From Pseudomonadota bacterium (GTDB lineage Bacteria > Pseudomonadota > Gammaproteobacteria > Steroidobacterales > Steroidobacteraceae), in contig JAKAFQ010000353.1 of assembly GCA_021817875.1 (NCBI GenBank), positions 1-5,017 on the forward strand: 5,017 bases of DNA, in the 5' to 3' direction. The position numbers were made by a program, and so were the translations under genes. This document shows, in pieces, positions 1 through 5,017 of the stretch. Within the stretch, counting starts at the first letter, position 1; every line of letters starts with the position of its first letter. The notes under the pieces are model-generated. The model did no database searches, was not told the DNA's origin, and saw only the letters and a program-made list of their open reading frames with translations.

Positions 1-32
1 CGATCTGCCGGCGCGCCCGTTGGAGTTTTCAT
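1..32 (-). CDS. Start of a divergent gene, cut by the left edge
   Basis: An ATG on the minus strand (bases 32-30) opens a frame reading MKTPTGAPAD before the window ends. It is preceded, five bases upstream, by a purine run AAAGGGGGG that can serve as a ribosome binding site, and a possible -10 element lies about 100 bases upstream. Only about ten codons are visible, so the product cannot be identified. Nothing in these residues marks a signal peptide or a DNA-binding domain. The gene diverges from the carboxylesterase gene and shares a repeat-bearing intergenic region with it, so a co-regulated gene or the local regulator are both possible. The call rests on the start signals alone. Confidence 0.45.
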   Translation of the reverse strand, partial: MKTPTGAPAD

Positions 33-37
33 CGCAG

Positions 38-46
38 CCCCCTTTC
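38..46 (-). promoter_or_regulatory. Ribosome binding site of the left-hand gene
   Basis: Read on the minus strand this is AAAGGGGGG, followed by five bases and the ATG at 32-30. It matches the AAGG part of a Shine-Dalgarno sequence and is the main reason for proposing a gene start here. Confidence 0.45.
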
Positions 47-71
47 GTGTCGTCCGATGTGCCGGCCGGTC

Positions 72-89
72 GCGCGCGTTGACGCGCGC
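72..89. repeat. GC-rich inverted repeat in the leader of the left gene
   Basis: GCGCGCGT and ACGCGCGC are perfect inverted 8-base arms around a TG centre. The element lies 40 bases upstream of the minus-strand start and downstream of its putative promoter, so it would be part of the leader RNA, where it could fold, or it could be a dyad-symmetric protein site. In DNA this GC-rich such short palindromes also arise by chance. Confidence 0.4.
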
Positions 90-128
90 CGCCGCCCGGA
101 CCGACGGATTCGCCCGCGGCCCGTGGGC

Positions 129-157
129 ATCATAGTCCAGATGTAGTGGTGATTAAA
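129..157 (-). promoter_or_regulatory. Possible promoter of the left-hand gene
   Basis: On the minus strand, TATGAT (134-129) matches five of six bases of the sigma-70 -10 consensus. With a 17-base spacer, the -35 position reads TTTAAT (157-152), a poor match of three of six. That -35 position lies inside the left copy of the 26-bp repeat, so a protein bound there could either help or block the polymerase. The leader would be about 90 bases long. Confidence 0.35.
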
Positions 158-169
158 ACTAAAATTCAC
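144..169. repeat. 26-bp direct repeat, left copy
   Basis: This copy matches 265-290 at 20 of 26 positions, counted by eye. Shared parts are TAGTG at the left end and TAAAACTAAA in the centre. The copy also has loosely palindromic ends (GTGA at 149-152, TCAC at 166-169). It overlaps the weak -35 position of the leftward promoter. It is probably a regulator binding site. Confidence 0.5.
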
Positions 170-258
170 TTGGGGATCGGCGCCGCGGCGCGGCCGGAGT
201 CGGCGATTAAGCGAGCGATAAACCAATGTCCGGCGCGCCGGGCAAGGACGCCTGGAAC

Positions 259-286
259 CTGAAATAGTGTTGCATAAAACTAAAGT
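259..286 (+). promoter_or_regulatory. Possible promoter of the esterase gene
   Basis: CTGAAA (259-264) and TAAAGT (281-286) each match four of six bases of the sigma-70 -35 and -10 consensus, with a 16-base spacer. Transcription would begin near 292, giving a leader of about 80 bases. The -10 lies inside the right-hand repeat copy. The match is weak, and other AT-rich positions in the region could serve instead. Confidence 0.3.
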
Positions 287-290
287 TGTG
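265..290. repeat. 26-bp direct repeat, right copy
   Basis: This is the second copy of the repeat at 144-169, in the same orientation and offset by 121 bases. It keeps TAGTG (265-269) and TAAAACTAAA (275-284). It lies 81 bases upstream of the esterase start and overlaps the most plausible rightward -10 element, as an operator would. Confidence 0.5.
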
Positions 291-358
291 GCAGACTCGG
301 CCGCATCGGATGGGGCGCGGCGGCGGGGGTTGCGCAGGCCGCACCGCCCCATGACAGC

Positions 359-363
359 AGGAG
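359..363 (+). promoter_or_regulatory. Ribosome binding site of the esterase gene
   Basis: AGGAG lies seven bases before the ATG at 371. Together with the signal peptide that begins at that codon, it fixes the start of the gene. Confidence 0.8.
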
Positions 364-370
364 ATCTGGA

Positions 371-2026
371 ATGAAGCCGGCCGGATTCCTTCGCGCGGCG
401 ATCTGTTCGGGGATGCTCGCGCTCGGTGCGTCGCGCGGGACATGCGCGGCGGCGCCGTCCCTGACCCGCCCCGCATGCACTCCGGGCACGACGGTGCGCA
501 CGGCGGACGGCGCGGTCTGCGGTCTGACCCGCGATGCGGTCACCGATTACCTCGGCATTCCCTACGCCGCGCCCCCGGTCGGACCGCTGCGCTGGCGTGC
601 GCCGCGACCGGCGCCGCCCTGGCGCGGGGTGTTGCCGGCGACGCGGCCCGGACACACCTGCCCGGCGCCGGGATTGAAGGGCGGGATGGTCGGCCGGGAG
701 GATTGTCTCAATCTGAACGTGCAGGTGCCGGCGGGCACCCGGGCCGGCGCGGGCCTGCCGGTGATCGTGCGGATTCACGGCGGCGGCTTCCTGGTCACCG
801 CCTTCGGCCTGCATGACAGCAGTTACCTGGTGCGGCGCCGCCTGGTGGTCGTGGCGATGAATTACCGCCTCGGGATCATGGGATTTTTCGCCGAGCAGGC
901 GCTCGGCCCGCACTCGGGCGATTACGGACTGCAGGATCAGCAGGCGGCGCTGCGCTGGGTGCAGCGCAACATCGCGCGGTTCGGCGGAAATCCGCACAAC
1001 GTCACCCTCGATGGCACCTCCGCGGGCGGCGCGAGCGTGTGCGAGCAGGCGGTCTCCCCGACCGCCAAGGGGTTGTTCGAGCGCGGCATCGCCCGCAGCG
1101 GGTTTTACAACTCCGGCGTCGGCCCCAACCAGGTCTGGCAGGCCGCCGACTGCAAGTCGCAACTGCTCACCGAGGCCGAGGCCCAGCGTCTGGGGGCGGT
1201 GCTCGCGGCGAAGCTCGGCTGTGGCGCGTCGCGCGGGGCCGCCGCCTGCCTGCGCCGCGTGCCCGCCGCGACCCTGGTCGAGCAGGCCTCGCACCTGCTC
1301 GCGCCGGGAACCCGCGGCACGATCGCGCCGACCCTCAACGGCACGACCCTGCCGATGTCGCCTGCGAAGGCGTTCGCCACCGGTCACATCAACCCCATCC
1401 GCCTGATCAACGGTGTCGATCGCGACGAGATCAACGGCGGCGTGGACGCCCCGTCGGTCGTGGCGACCACGCCGCGGCAGTACCGCCGGCTGGTGCGGCA
1501 GAAGTACGGCGCGCTCGCCGCCCGGGTGATGCGGCGCTATCGGCTGGATCGTTTTCCGCCACCCTCGGCATTCATCGCCTATCGCACCCTGGTGGCCGAC
1601 GCGGACTCGGTCTGCCCGGCGCTCCTCGCCGATCGCAATCTCGCCCGTTACATTCCCGTGTACGCCTACGAGGTCGATGATGCCGGCGCGCCGGTGACCT
1701 ACCTGGGCGGCGCCTTGCCGTGGGGGGCCTATCACGGGACGGGAGGCACCGCCGATCCCGGCCCCGGGGGCGCCCGCAGCGAGGCGGGACAGGATGCCGA
1801 TCACCTTGCGCTCACCGCCCAGGTGCGGGCGGAGTGGGCGGGCTTCGCCCGCAGCGGCAACCCGACGGCGCCCGGGTCCCCATTCTGGCCGCGCTTCACG
1901 CTGAAGCATCCGATGGTGATGTCGCTCAATGCGGCGGGCGACAGTGTGCTCGTTCCGGCCTCGCTCATCGCCGCGCAGCATCACTGCGCGTTCTGGGACT
2001 CGGTCAGCGCGGTGCCGCGTCACTGA
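371..2026 (+). CDS. Exported type-B carboxylesterase
   Basis: A 551-residue alpha/beta-hydrolase of the carboxylesterase type-B family (cholinesterase and p-nitrobenzyl esterase relatives), which hydrolyses carboxylic esters. Residues 1 to about 27 form a Sec-type signal peptide with likely cleavage near the AAA at 26-28, so it should act in the periplasm or outside. Visible landmarks: LGIPYA (61-66), the EDCLNLNV family signature (110-117), the HGGGF oxyanion loop (136-140), FGGNP (204-208), the nucleophile elbow GTSAGG with Ser217, the probable acid Glu353 in DRDE (350-353), His455 in GAYHG, and a normal C-terminal block WAGFARSGNP (489-498). Cys97 and Cys112 match the usual family disulfide, and the mature part has ten cysteines, as expected for an oxidised compartment. 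Oddities: the elbow is normally GESAG, and a Gly/Pro-rich stretch (456-467) replaces the usual segment after the catalytic His. The natural substrate is unknown. The aldo/keto reductase gene follows on the same strand. Confidence 0.93.
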   Translation: MKPAGFLRAAICSGMLALGASRGTCAAAPSLTRPACTPGTTVRTADGAVCGLTRDAVTDYLGIPYAAPPVGPLRWRAPRPAPPWRGVLPATRPGHTCPAPGLKGGMVGREDCLNLNVQVPAGTRAGAGLPVIVRIHGGGFLVTAFGLHDSSYLVRRRLVVVAMNYRLGIMGFFAEQALGPHSGDYGLQDQQAALRWVQRNIARFGGNPHNVTLDGTSAGGASVCEQAVSPTAKGLFERGIARSGFYNSGVGPNQVWQAADCKSQLLTEAEAQRLGAVLAAKLGCGASRGAAACLRRVPAATLVEQASHLLAPGTRGTIAPTLNGTTLPMSPAKAFATGHINPIRLINGVDRDEINGGVDAPSVVATTPRQYRRLVRQKYGALAARVMRRYRLDRFPPPSAFIAYRTLVADADSVCPALLADRNLARYIPVYAYEVDDAGAPVTYLGGALPWGAYHGTGGTADPGPGGARSEAGQDADHLALTAQVRAEWAGFARSGNPTAPGSPFWPRFTLKHPMVMSLNAAGDSVLVPASLIAAQHHCAFWDSVSAVPRH

Positions 2027-2037
2027 GCGCGGTGCCG
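2006..2037. repeat. 12-bp direct repeat across the esterase stop codon
   Basis: AGCGCGGTGCCG occurs at 2006-2017 and again at 2026-2037, with a 20-base period and the TGA stop (2024-2026) between and touching the second copy. It may be the trace of a small local duplication at the gene end. No function is evident. Confidence 0.5.
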
Positions 2038-2090
2038 GCGCGCTCGTCGAGGCGCGGATCTCACCGGCAGGGCGGTCTCACGGACAGAAA

Positions 2091-2095
2091 GAGGT
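2091..2095 (+). promoter_or_regulatory. Ribosome binding site of the aldo/keto reductase gene
   Basis: GAGGT, within AAAGAGGT, lies five bases before the ATG at 2101. The conserved N-terminal strand of the family (residues 5-20) begins just after this codon, so the start is well supported. Confidence 0.75.
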
Positions 2096-2100
2096 AGCGT

Positions 2101-3096
2101 ATGGAACAGATGTGGATCGGCAGCTCGGGAATCGAGACGTCGCGTATCGGCCTCGGCACCTGGGCGATCGGCGGCACGCTGTGGGGCGGCACCGATGAGG
2201 CGGAATCGATCGCCGCCATCCGCGCGGCGATCGAGCGCGGCGTGACGCTGATCGATACCGCCCCGGTGTACGGCTTCGGGCGCTCCGAGGAGATCATCGG
2301 CAAGGCGCTCGCCGCGGACGGACTGCGCCGGCGGGTGAGCATCGCGAGCAAGCTCGGTCTCGCCTGGCGGGACGGCAGGCCCTTCCGCGATGCGCGCCCG
2401 GCGCGGATCCAACAGGAGGTCGAGGACTCGCTGCGGCGCCTGCGCACCGATGTCATCGATCTGTACCAGGTGCACTGGCCGGACCCGGCCACGCCGGTGG
2501 CCGAAACCGCCGGCGCGCTCGAGGCGCTGCGCCGCGCGGGCAAGATCCGGGCGATCGGTGTCAGCAACTACGCGCCCGAGCAGATGGAGGCCTTCCGCGC
2601 GATTGCGCCGCTCGATGCGGTGCAGTCGCCCTACAATCTGTTCGAGCGCCAGATCGAGGCGGACGTGCTGCCGTATGCGGTGCGAACCGGTCTGACGGTG
2701 CTCAGCTACGGGGCGCTGTGCCGCGGACTGCTCAGCGGCACGATGTCGGCGCACCGAGCGTTCGCCGGCGATGACCTGCGCAACATGGACCCGAAGTTCC
2801 AGGGCGAGCGTTTCCGGCAATACCTCGCAGCGGTCGGGCGGCTGGATGCGCTCGCCCGCGAGCGCTGCGGCCGATCGGTGCTCGCCCTCGCGCTGCGCTG
2901 GGTGCTCGACCAGGGTCCGACCCTCGCCTTGTGGGGCGCGCGGCGCCCCGAGCAGCTCGCGCCGATCGGCGAGATCGAAGGCTGGCACCTCGATGAGGCG
3001 GCCCGGGCCGAGATCGAGACCATCCTCAGCGAGTGCGTGCGCGATCCGGCCTCCGCGGAGTTCATGGCGCCGCCGGCACGCCCGCCGGCGTCCTAG
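2101..3096 (+). CDS. Aldo/keto reductase, IolS-like
   Basis: A 331-residue NAD(P)H-dependent oxidoreductase of the aldo/keto reductase superfamily, a cytoplasmic TIM-barrel enzyme that reduces aldehydes or ketones or runs the reverse reaction. The catalytic tetrad is complete: Asp52, Tyr57 (in DTAPVYG, 52-58), Lys84 (ASKLG) and His125 (QVHWPDP). Cofactor-binding stretches are GVSNY (153-157), SPYNLFER (176-183), SYGALCRGLLSG (202-213) and WGARRPEQL (278-286). The GLGTWAIGG...WGGTDE opening (17-33) is typical of the general reductases related to Bacillus IolS, and the length is normal. The tail after about 320 is a short Ala/Pro-rich extension. It starts 74 bases after the esterase gene on the same strand, with its own ribosome site and no clear terminator between, so co-transcription is likely. 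The substrate cannot be told from sequence. Confidence 0.94.
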   Translation: MEQMWIGSSGIETSRIGLGTWAIGGTLWGGTDEAESIAAIRAAIERGVTLIDTAPVYGFGRSEEIIGKALAADGLRRRVSIASKLGLAWRDGRPFRDARPARIQQEVEDSLRRLRTDVIDLYQVHWPDPATPVAETAGALEALRRAGKIRAIGVSNYAPEQMEAFRAIAPLDAVQSPYNLFERQIEADVLPYAVRTGLTVLSYGALCRGLLSGTMSAHRAFAGDDLRNMDPKFQGERFRQYLAAVGRLDALARERCGRSVLALALRWVLDQGPTLALWGARRPEQLAPIGEIEGWHLDEAARAEIETILSECVRDPASAEFMAPPARPPAS

Positions 3097-3147
3097 CGGG
3101 CCGCGGCGGCGCTCCGGGGCCGCTGGCGCGCTGACGGCTCCATCCGT

Positions 3148-3153
3148 TACACT
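3148..3153 (+). promoter_or_regulatory. Possible -10 element of a leaderless transcript
   Basis: TACACT fits the TAnnnT pattern of a -10 element and ends seven bases before the ATG at 3161. Transcription would then start at or next to the start codon. No Shine-Dalgarno sequence is present in the bases before the ATG. No good -35 is seen 16-18 bases upstream, so the call is tentative. Confidence 0.4.
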
Positions 3154-3160
3154 GACCGCC

Positions 3161-3454
3161 ATGAAAGCCGGGATTTTGGCGGTCGTCGCGGTGGTACTCG
3201 GCCTCGTCGCGGTGGGGTTCGCATTTCATTTCGAGCTCAATGCCCGGTCGCGCATCGACAGTGAGCTGCGCGGCTTGCATGCCCGGACGGTCACCGATCT
3301 TGATCGGCACCTGATCAGCCCCGTGCAGGCCGCCTCGATCGAGCGCCGGCTCGGTGAGGCGCGCGCGCAGATCCAGCGGGACGACGTGCTCGGCGCGCAG
3401 AAACTGCTGAGCGGCGTCAAGGCCGCGCTGAGATCCGGGACCCGCGCGGCCTGA
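3161..3454 (+). CDS. Small single-pass membrane protein, function unknown
   Basis: A 97-residue protein that I do not recognise. Residues 4-22 form one hydrophobic membrane segment right after the first Met and Lys, which supports the ATG at 3161 rather than an upstream start in the same open frame, which runs on inside the reductase gene. The rest is polar, rich in Arg, Ala and Leu, and looks like two helices (about 27-50 and 54-91) split at a Ser-Pro (53-54); the second has leucines and isoleucines spaced as in an amphipathic or coiled-coil helix. There are no cysteines and no known catalytic motif. By the positive-inside rule the soluble part could be cytoplasmic, but a short N-terminus with one Lys also allows an uncleaved signal-anchor facing the periplasm. 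It follows the reductase gene by 64 bases, seems to have its own promoter, and converges with the permease operon. Confidence 0.7.
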   Translation: MKAGILAVVAVVLGLVAVGFAFHFELNARSRIDSELRGLHARTVTDLDRHLISPVQAASIERRLGEARAQIQRDDVLGAQKLLSGVKAALRSGTRAA

Positions 3455-3479
3455 TCCGGCTCACGCCGGGCGTTGCGGG

Positions 3480-3500
3480 CGGTGCGCAGTCAGCGCACCG
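3480..3500. terminator. Hairpin between converging genes, possible two-way terminator
   Basis: CGGTGCGC (3480-3487) and GCGCACCG (3493-3500) form a perfect 8-bp stem with the five-base loop AGTCA. The hairpin lies 25 bases after the stop of the small membrane protein gene and 48 bases past the stop of the permease gene coming the other way, where a shared terminator is expected. Neither side has a T run, so it is not a canonical intrinsic terminator; it may instead act as a 3'-end stabiliser. Confidence 0.45.
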
Positions 3501-3548
3501 TGGCGGGCCCGATCCGATCCCGTGGCGCATGCACGCTGTGCTCGACCC

Positions 3549-4664
3549 CTAATACACACGCCTGCGGAACAGCCACCCGGCGGCGGCCAGGCTGACCGCG
3601 GCGGTCGCCGCGAGCGCGGCGTATTCCGGCGCGAATGCCCCGACGCCCGAGCCCTCGAGAAAGGCGCCGCGGACGATGATCAGGATGTGGCGCATCGGAT
3701 TGAGCCAGGTGAGTGCCTGGATCAGCGGCGGCATGTTGGCGATCGGGGTGGCGAACCCCGACAGCACGATCGAGGGCACCATGAACAGGAACGCCCCGAG
3801 CAAGGCCTGCTGCTGGGTGAGCGCGATCGAGGAGATCATCAGGCCGATGCCGATCACCGCGGCCACGAACAGCAGCAGGCCGAGGTACAGCGCGAACAGG
3901 CTGCCGCGCAGCGGCACGTCGAACCAGAACACCGCCGCGAGAATGATCACCGAGGCCTCGACGCCGCCGATCAGCAGCCCCGGCAGACCCTTGCCGAGCA
4001 GGATCTCGCCCTGGGTGAAGGGGGTGACGAGCAGCTGGTCGAACGTTCCGGCTTCACGCTCGCGCGCGACCGACAGCCCCACGACCAGCAGCGTCACCAC
4101 CTGTGTCAGCACGGCGATGATGCCGGGCACGATGAACCACTGTGAGCTCAGTGTCGGGTTGTAGCGGGCGCGGATGTCGAGCCGCGCCGGCACGGCAGGC
4201 CCGCCGTGCGTGCGCAGCCACTGCAGGCTGAACTGCGTGATGATGGAGTTGGCGTAGCCGAGGACGATGAGCGCGGTGTTCGAGTCACGGCCGTCGACGA
4301 TGAGCTGCACCGGCGCCGGATGAGCGGTGAGCAGATCGCGTGTGAAGCGCGGATCGATCGACAGCACCAGGTCCACCCGGCGCGAGTCGATGAGCGGGTT
4401 GATCTGGCGCGCGCTGTCGATCACGGCGGCCTGCGTGAACACGCGTGAGCCGAGAAAGCGGGCGACCAGATCGCGCGAGGCCTGGCTGTGATCCCGGTTG
4501 TAGACCGCGATCGGCACCCGGTTCAGATCGAAGGTCGCGGCGTAGCCGAACACGAGCAGCTGGATCAGGGGCGGGACGATGAGCACCATCCGGCTCCTGG
4601 GGTCCTTCAGGACCGCCAGCAGCTCCTTGACGATGAGCGCCAGTACGGCTCGTCCCATGCGCAT
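3549..4664 (-). CDS. ybhR: ABC-2 type permease, YbhR-like
   Basis: A 371-residue membrane permease of an ABC-2 exporter. As recalled, it resembles E. coli YbhR (about 368 residues) along its length: KELLAVLKDPRSR (13-25), IVDGRDSN (122-129), WFIVPG (176-181), SVAREREAGTFDQLLVTPF (198-216), ISSIALTQQQA (278-288) and LTWLNPMRH (318-326). The layout is the family's: one membrane segment (about 27-44), a large extracytoplasmic domain (45-175), then some five segments (about 178-197, 226-247, 257-280, 287-304, 348-365) and a basic end FRRRVY. In E. coli, YbhFSR with YbhG is an exporter linked to drug tolerance and cation efflux. The chosen ATG overlaps the upstream stop by one base (TGATG) and has no strong ribosome site, which suggests translational coupling. 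The frame is open further upstream, up to a possible start at 4844, but that part lies inside ybhS and does not look like protein of this family. An ATG six bases later is also possible. Confidence 0.93.
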   Translation of the reverse strand: MRMGRAVLALIVKELLAVLKDPRSRMVLIVPPLIQLLVFGYAATFDLNRVPIAVYNRDHSQASRDLVARFLGSRVFTQAAVIDSARQINPLIDSRRVDLVLSIDPRFTRDLLTAHPAPVQLIVDGRDSNTALIVLGYANSIITQFSLQWLRTHGGPAVPARLDIRARYNPTLSSQWFIVPGIIAVLTQVVTLLVVGLSVAREREAGTFDQLLVTPFTQGEILLGKGLPGLLIGGVEASVIILAAVFWFDVPLRGSLFALYLGLLLFVAAVIGIGLMISSIALTQQQALLGAFLFMVPSIVLSGFATPIANMPPLIQALTWLNPMRHILIIVRGAFLEGSGVGAFAPEYAALAATAAVSLAAAGWLFRRRVY

Positions 4665-5017
4665 CAGTCCAGACGCTTGCGCGCGCGCAGCCGCGCGGCG
4701 CCGAGGAACACGACGGCCATGACGGCGAGCGCCAGCGCGTTCGGCAGGATCACCGACCAGATGTCCCCGGCGAGAAACAGGCTCTGCAGGCCGGCCACGA
4801 AGTAGCGCGCCGCGACCACGTGCGTCAGCAGCCGGATCGGCCACGGCATGCTGGCGATATCGAACACGAACCCGGACAGAATGAACGCCGGCAGAAAGGT
4901 GACGATGATCGCGATCTGGCCGGCCACGAACTGGTTGCGCGCGACGCTCGAGATCAGCAGGCCCATGCCGAGCGCGCTCAGCAGGAACAGCGCCGATACC
5001 GCCGTCAGCACCAGCAG
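4664..5017 (-). CDS. ybhS: ABC-2 type permease, YbhS-like, C-terminal part
   Basis: The last 117 residues of a permease that continues past the right edge; no start lies in the window, and the GTG at 5011 is an internal Val codon. As recalled, the fragment aligns closely with the end of E. coli YbhS: LFLLSALGMGLLIS (10-23), RNQF (27-30), FLPAFILSGF (41-50), SMPWPIR (56-62), ARYFVAGLQSLFLAG (70-84) and the terminal RKRLD. It holds three clear membrane segments (about 3-23, 33-54 and 89-108). It would form a heterodimer with the YbhR-like protein encoded directly downstream, powered by a YbhF-type ATPase that should be encoded further to the right. The promoter is outside the window. Confidence 0.9.
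   Translation of the reverse strand: MLVLTAVSALFLLSALGMGLLISSVARNQFVAGQIAIIVTFLPAFILSGFVFDIASMPWPIRLLTHVVAARYFVAGLQSLFLAGDIWSVILPNALALAVMAVVFLGAARLRARKRLD

Larger units (their letters stand above)
33..370. promoter_or_regulatory. Divergent intergenic regulatory region
   Basis: This 338-base stretch lies between the minus-strand start at 32 and the plus-strand start at 371, and I see no convincing gene in it. It differs from the rest of the window in having AT-rich islands (about 151-169, 205-222 and 262-287) set in very GC-rich DNA. It contains two copies of a 26-bp repeat (144-169 and 265-290), a shorter pair GCGATTAA (203-210) and GCGATAAA (215-222) spaced 12 bases apart, a 12-bp perfect palindrome CCGGCGCGCCGG (230-241), and a GC dyad (72-89). 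The layout fits back-to-back promoters with operator sites. Confidence 0.6.

Noticed and set aside
230..241. The 12-bp palindrome CCGGCGCGCCGG as an operator
   Set aside because: Words of this kind are common in DNA of this composition (a similar GCGCGCC word is at 11-17), and nothing else supports a binding site there.
1735..1800. A possible frameshift in the esterase after the catalytic His, because the usual segment is missing
   Set aside because: Neither other frame restores the family sequence, and the original frame resumes the conserved C-terminal block (WAGFARSGNP) without a break.
29..2023. A 664-codon open frame on the minus strand opposite the esterase gene
   Set aside because: It is very rich in Arg, Gly, His and Ala with no recognisable domain, and it lies antisense to a clear enzyme gene. 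In GC-rich DNA such frames stay open by codon bias.
3097..3140. A GC hairpin after the reductase stop as a terminator
   Set aside because: Only about a 5-bp stem with an 8-base loop and no T run; this is expected by chance in such GC-rich DNA.
2771..3160. An upstream extension of the small membrane protein into the reductase gene
   Set aside because: The extension is a Ser/Arg-rich shadow of the reductase gene. The membrane segment begins right after the ATG at 3161.
2020..3162. A 380-codon minus-strand frame opposite the aldo/keto reductase
   Set aside because: It has low-complexity Arg/Ala-rich composition and no motif, and the plus-strand gene has a complete catalytic tetrad and cofactor motifs.
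3522..4145. A 207-codon plus-strand frame opposite the YbhR-like gene
   Set aside because: It is a repetitive polar translation (many Gln, His, Arg, Asp) antisense to a well-supported membrane protein.
4665..4844. A longer N-terminus for the YbhR-like protein starting at 4844
   Set aside because: The extra 60 residues are Arg/Ala/Gly-rich, out of frame inside the ybhS coding sequence, and lack any counterpart in YbhR. The ATG at 4664 gives the family's normal length.

Overview
This is a strongly GC-rich bacterial window, probably from a high-GC Gammaproteobacterium or a relative. That rests on base composition, Shine-Dalgarno-type ribosome sites, and a transporter pair that closely resembles Escherichia coli YbhS/YbhR. 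No species can be named from the sequence alone. Most of the window is ordinary protein-coding DNA. I see no mobile element, CRISPR array, tRNA or rRNA.

Layout from left to right: (1) Bases 1-32 hold the first codons of a minus-strand gene that runs off the left edge. (2) Bases 33-370 are a divergent intergenic region. It has a conspicuous pair of AT-rich, 26-bp imperfect direct repeats 121 bp apart, plus a GC dyad in the presumed leader of the left gene. (3) Bases 371-2026 encode an exported type-B carboxylesterase of 551 residues with an unusual GTSAG nucleophile elbow. (4) Bases 2101-3096, on the same strand after a 74-bp gap, encode an aldo/keto reductase of the IolS-like type. (5) Bases 3161-3454 encode a 97-residue single-pass membrane protein that I do not recognise; its start looks leaderless. 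(6) A strong hairpin at 3480-3500 lies between this gene and the converging minus-strand genes. (7) Bases 5017-3549 on the minus strand carry the C-terminal third of a YbhS-like ABC permease, followed by a complete YbhR-like permease. The two overlap by one base (TGATG).

How the genes may work together: the esterase and the aldo/keto reductase could form a small two-gene unit. The esterase would cleave an ester outside the cytoplasm, and the reductase would handle a carbonyl compound inside. The repeats upstream suggest that this unit and the divergent left-hand gene share a regulator. The permease pair is a separate operon. Its ATPase (YbhF type) and membrane-fusion partner (YbhG type) should lie beyond the right edge, because E. 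coli has the order ybhG-F-S-R. Substrates cannot be read from this window for any of these proteins. The least explained items are the repeat pair in the divergent promoter region, the altered active-site surroundings of the esterase, and the 97-residue orphan. None of them clearly amounts to a new biological system.
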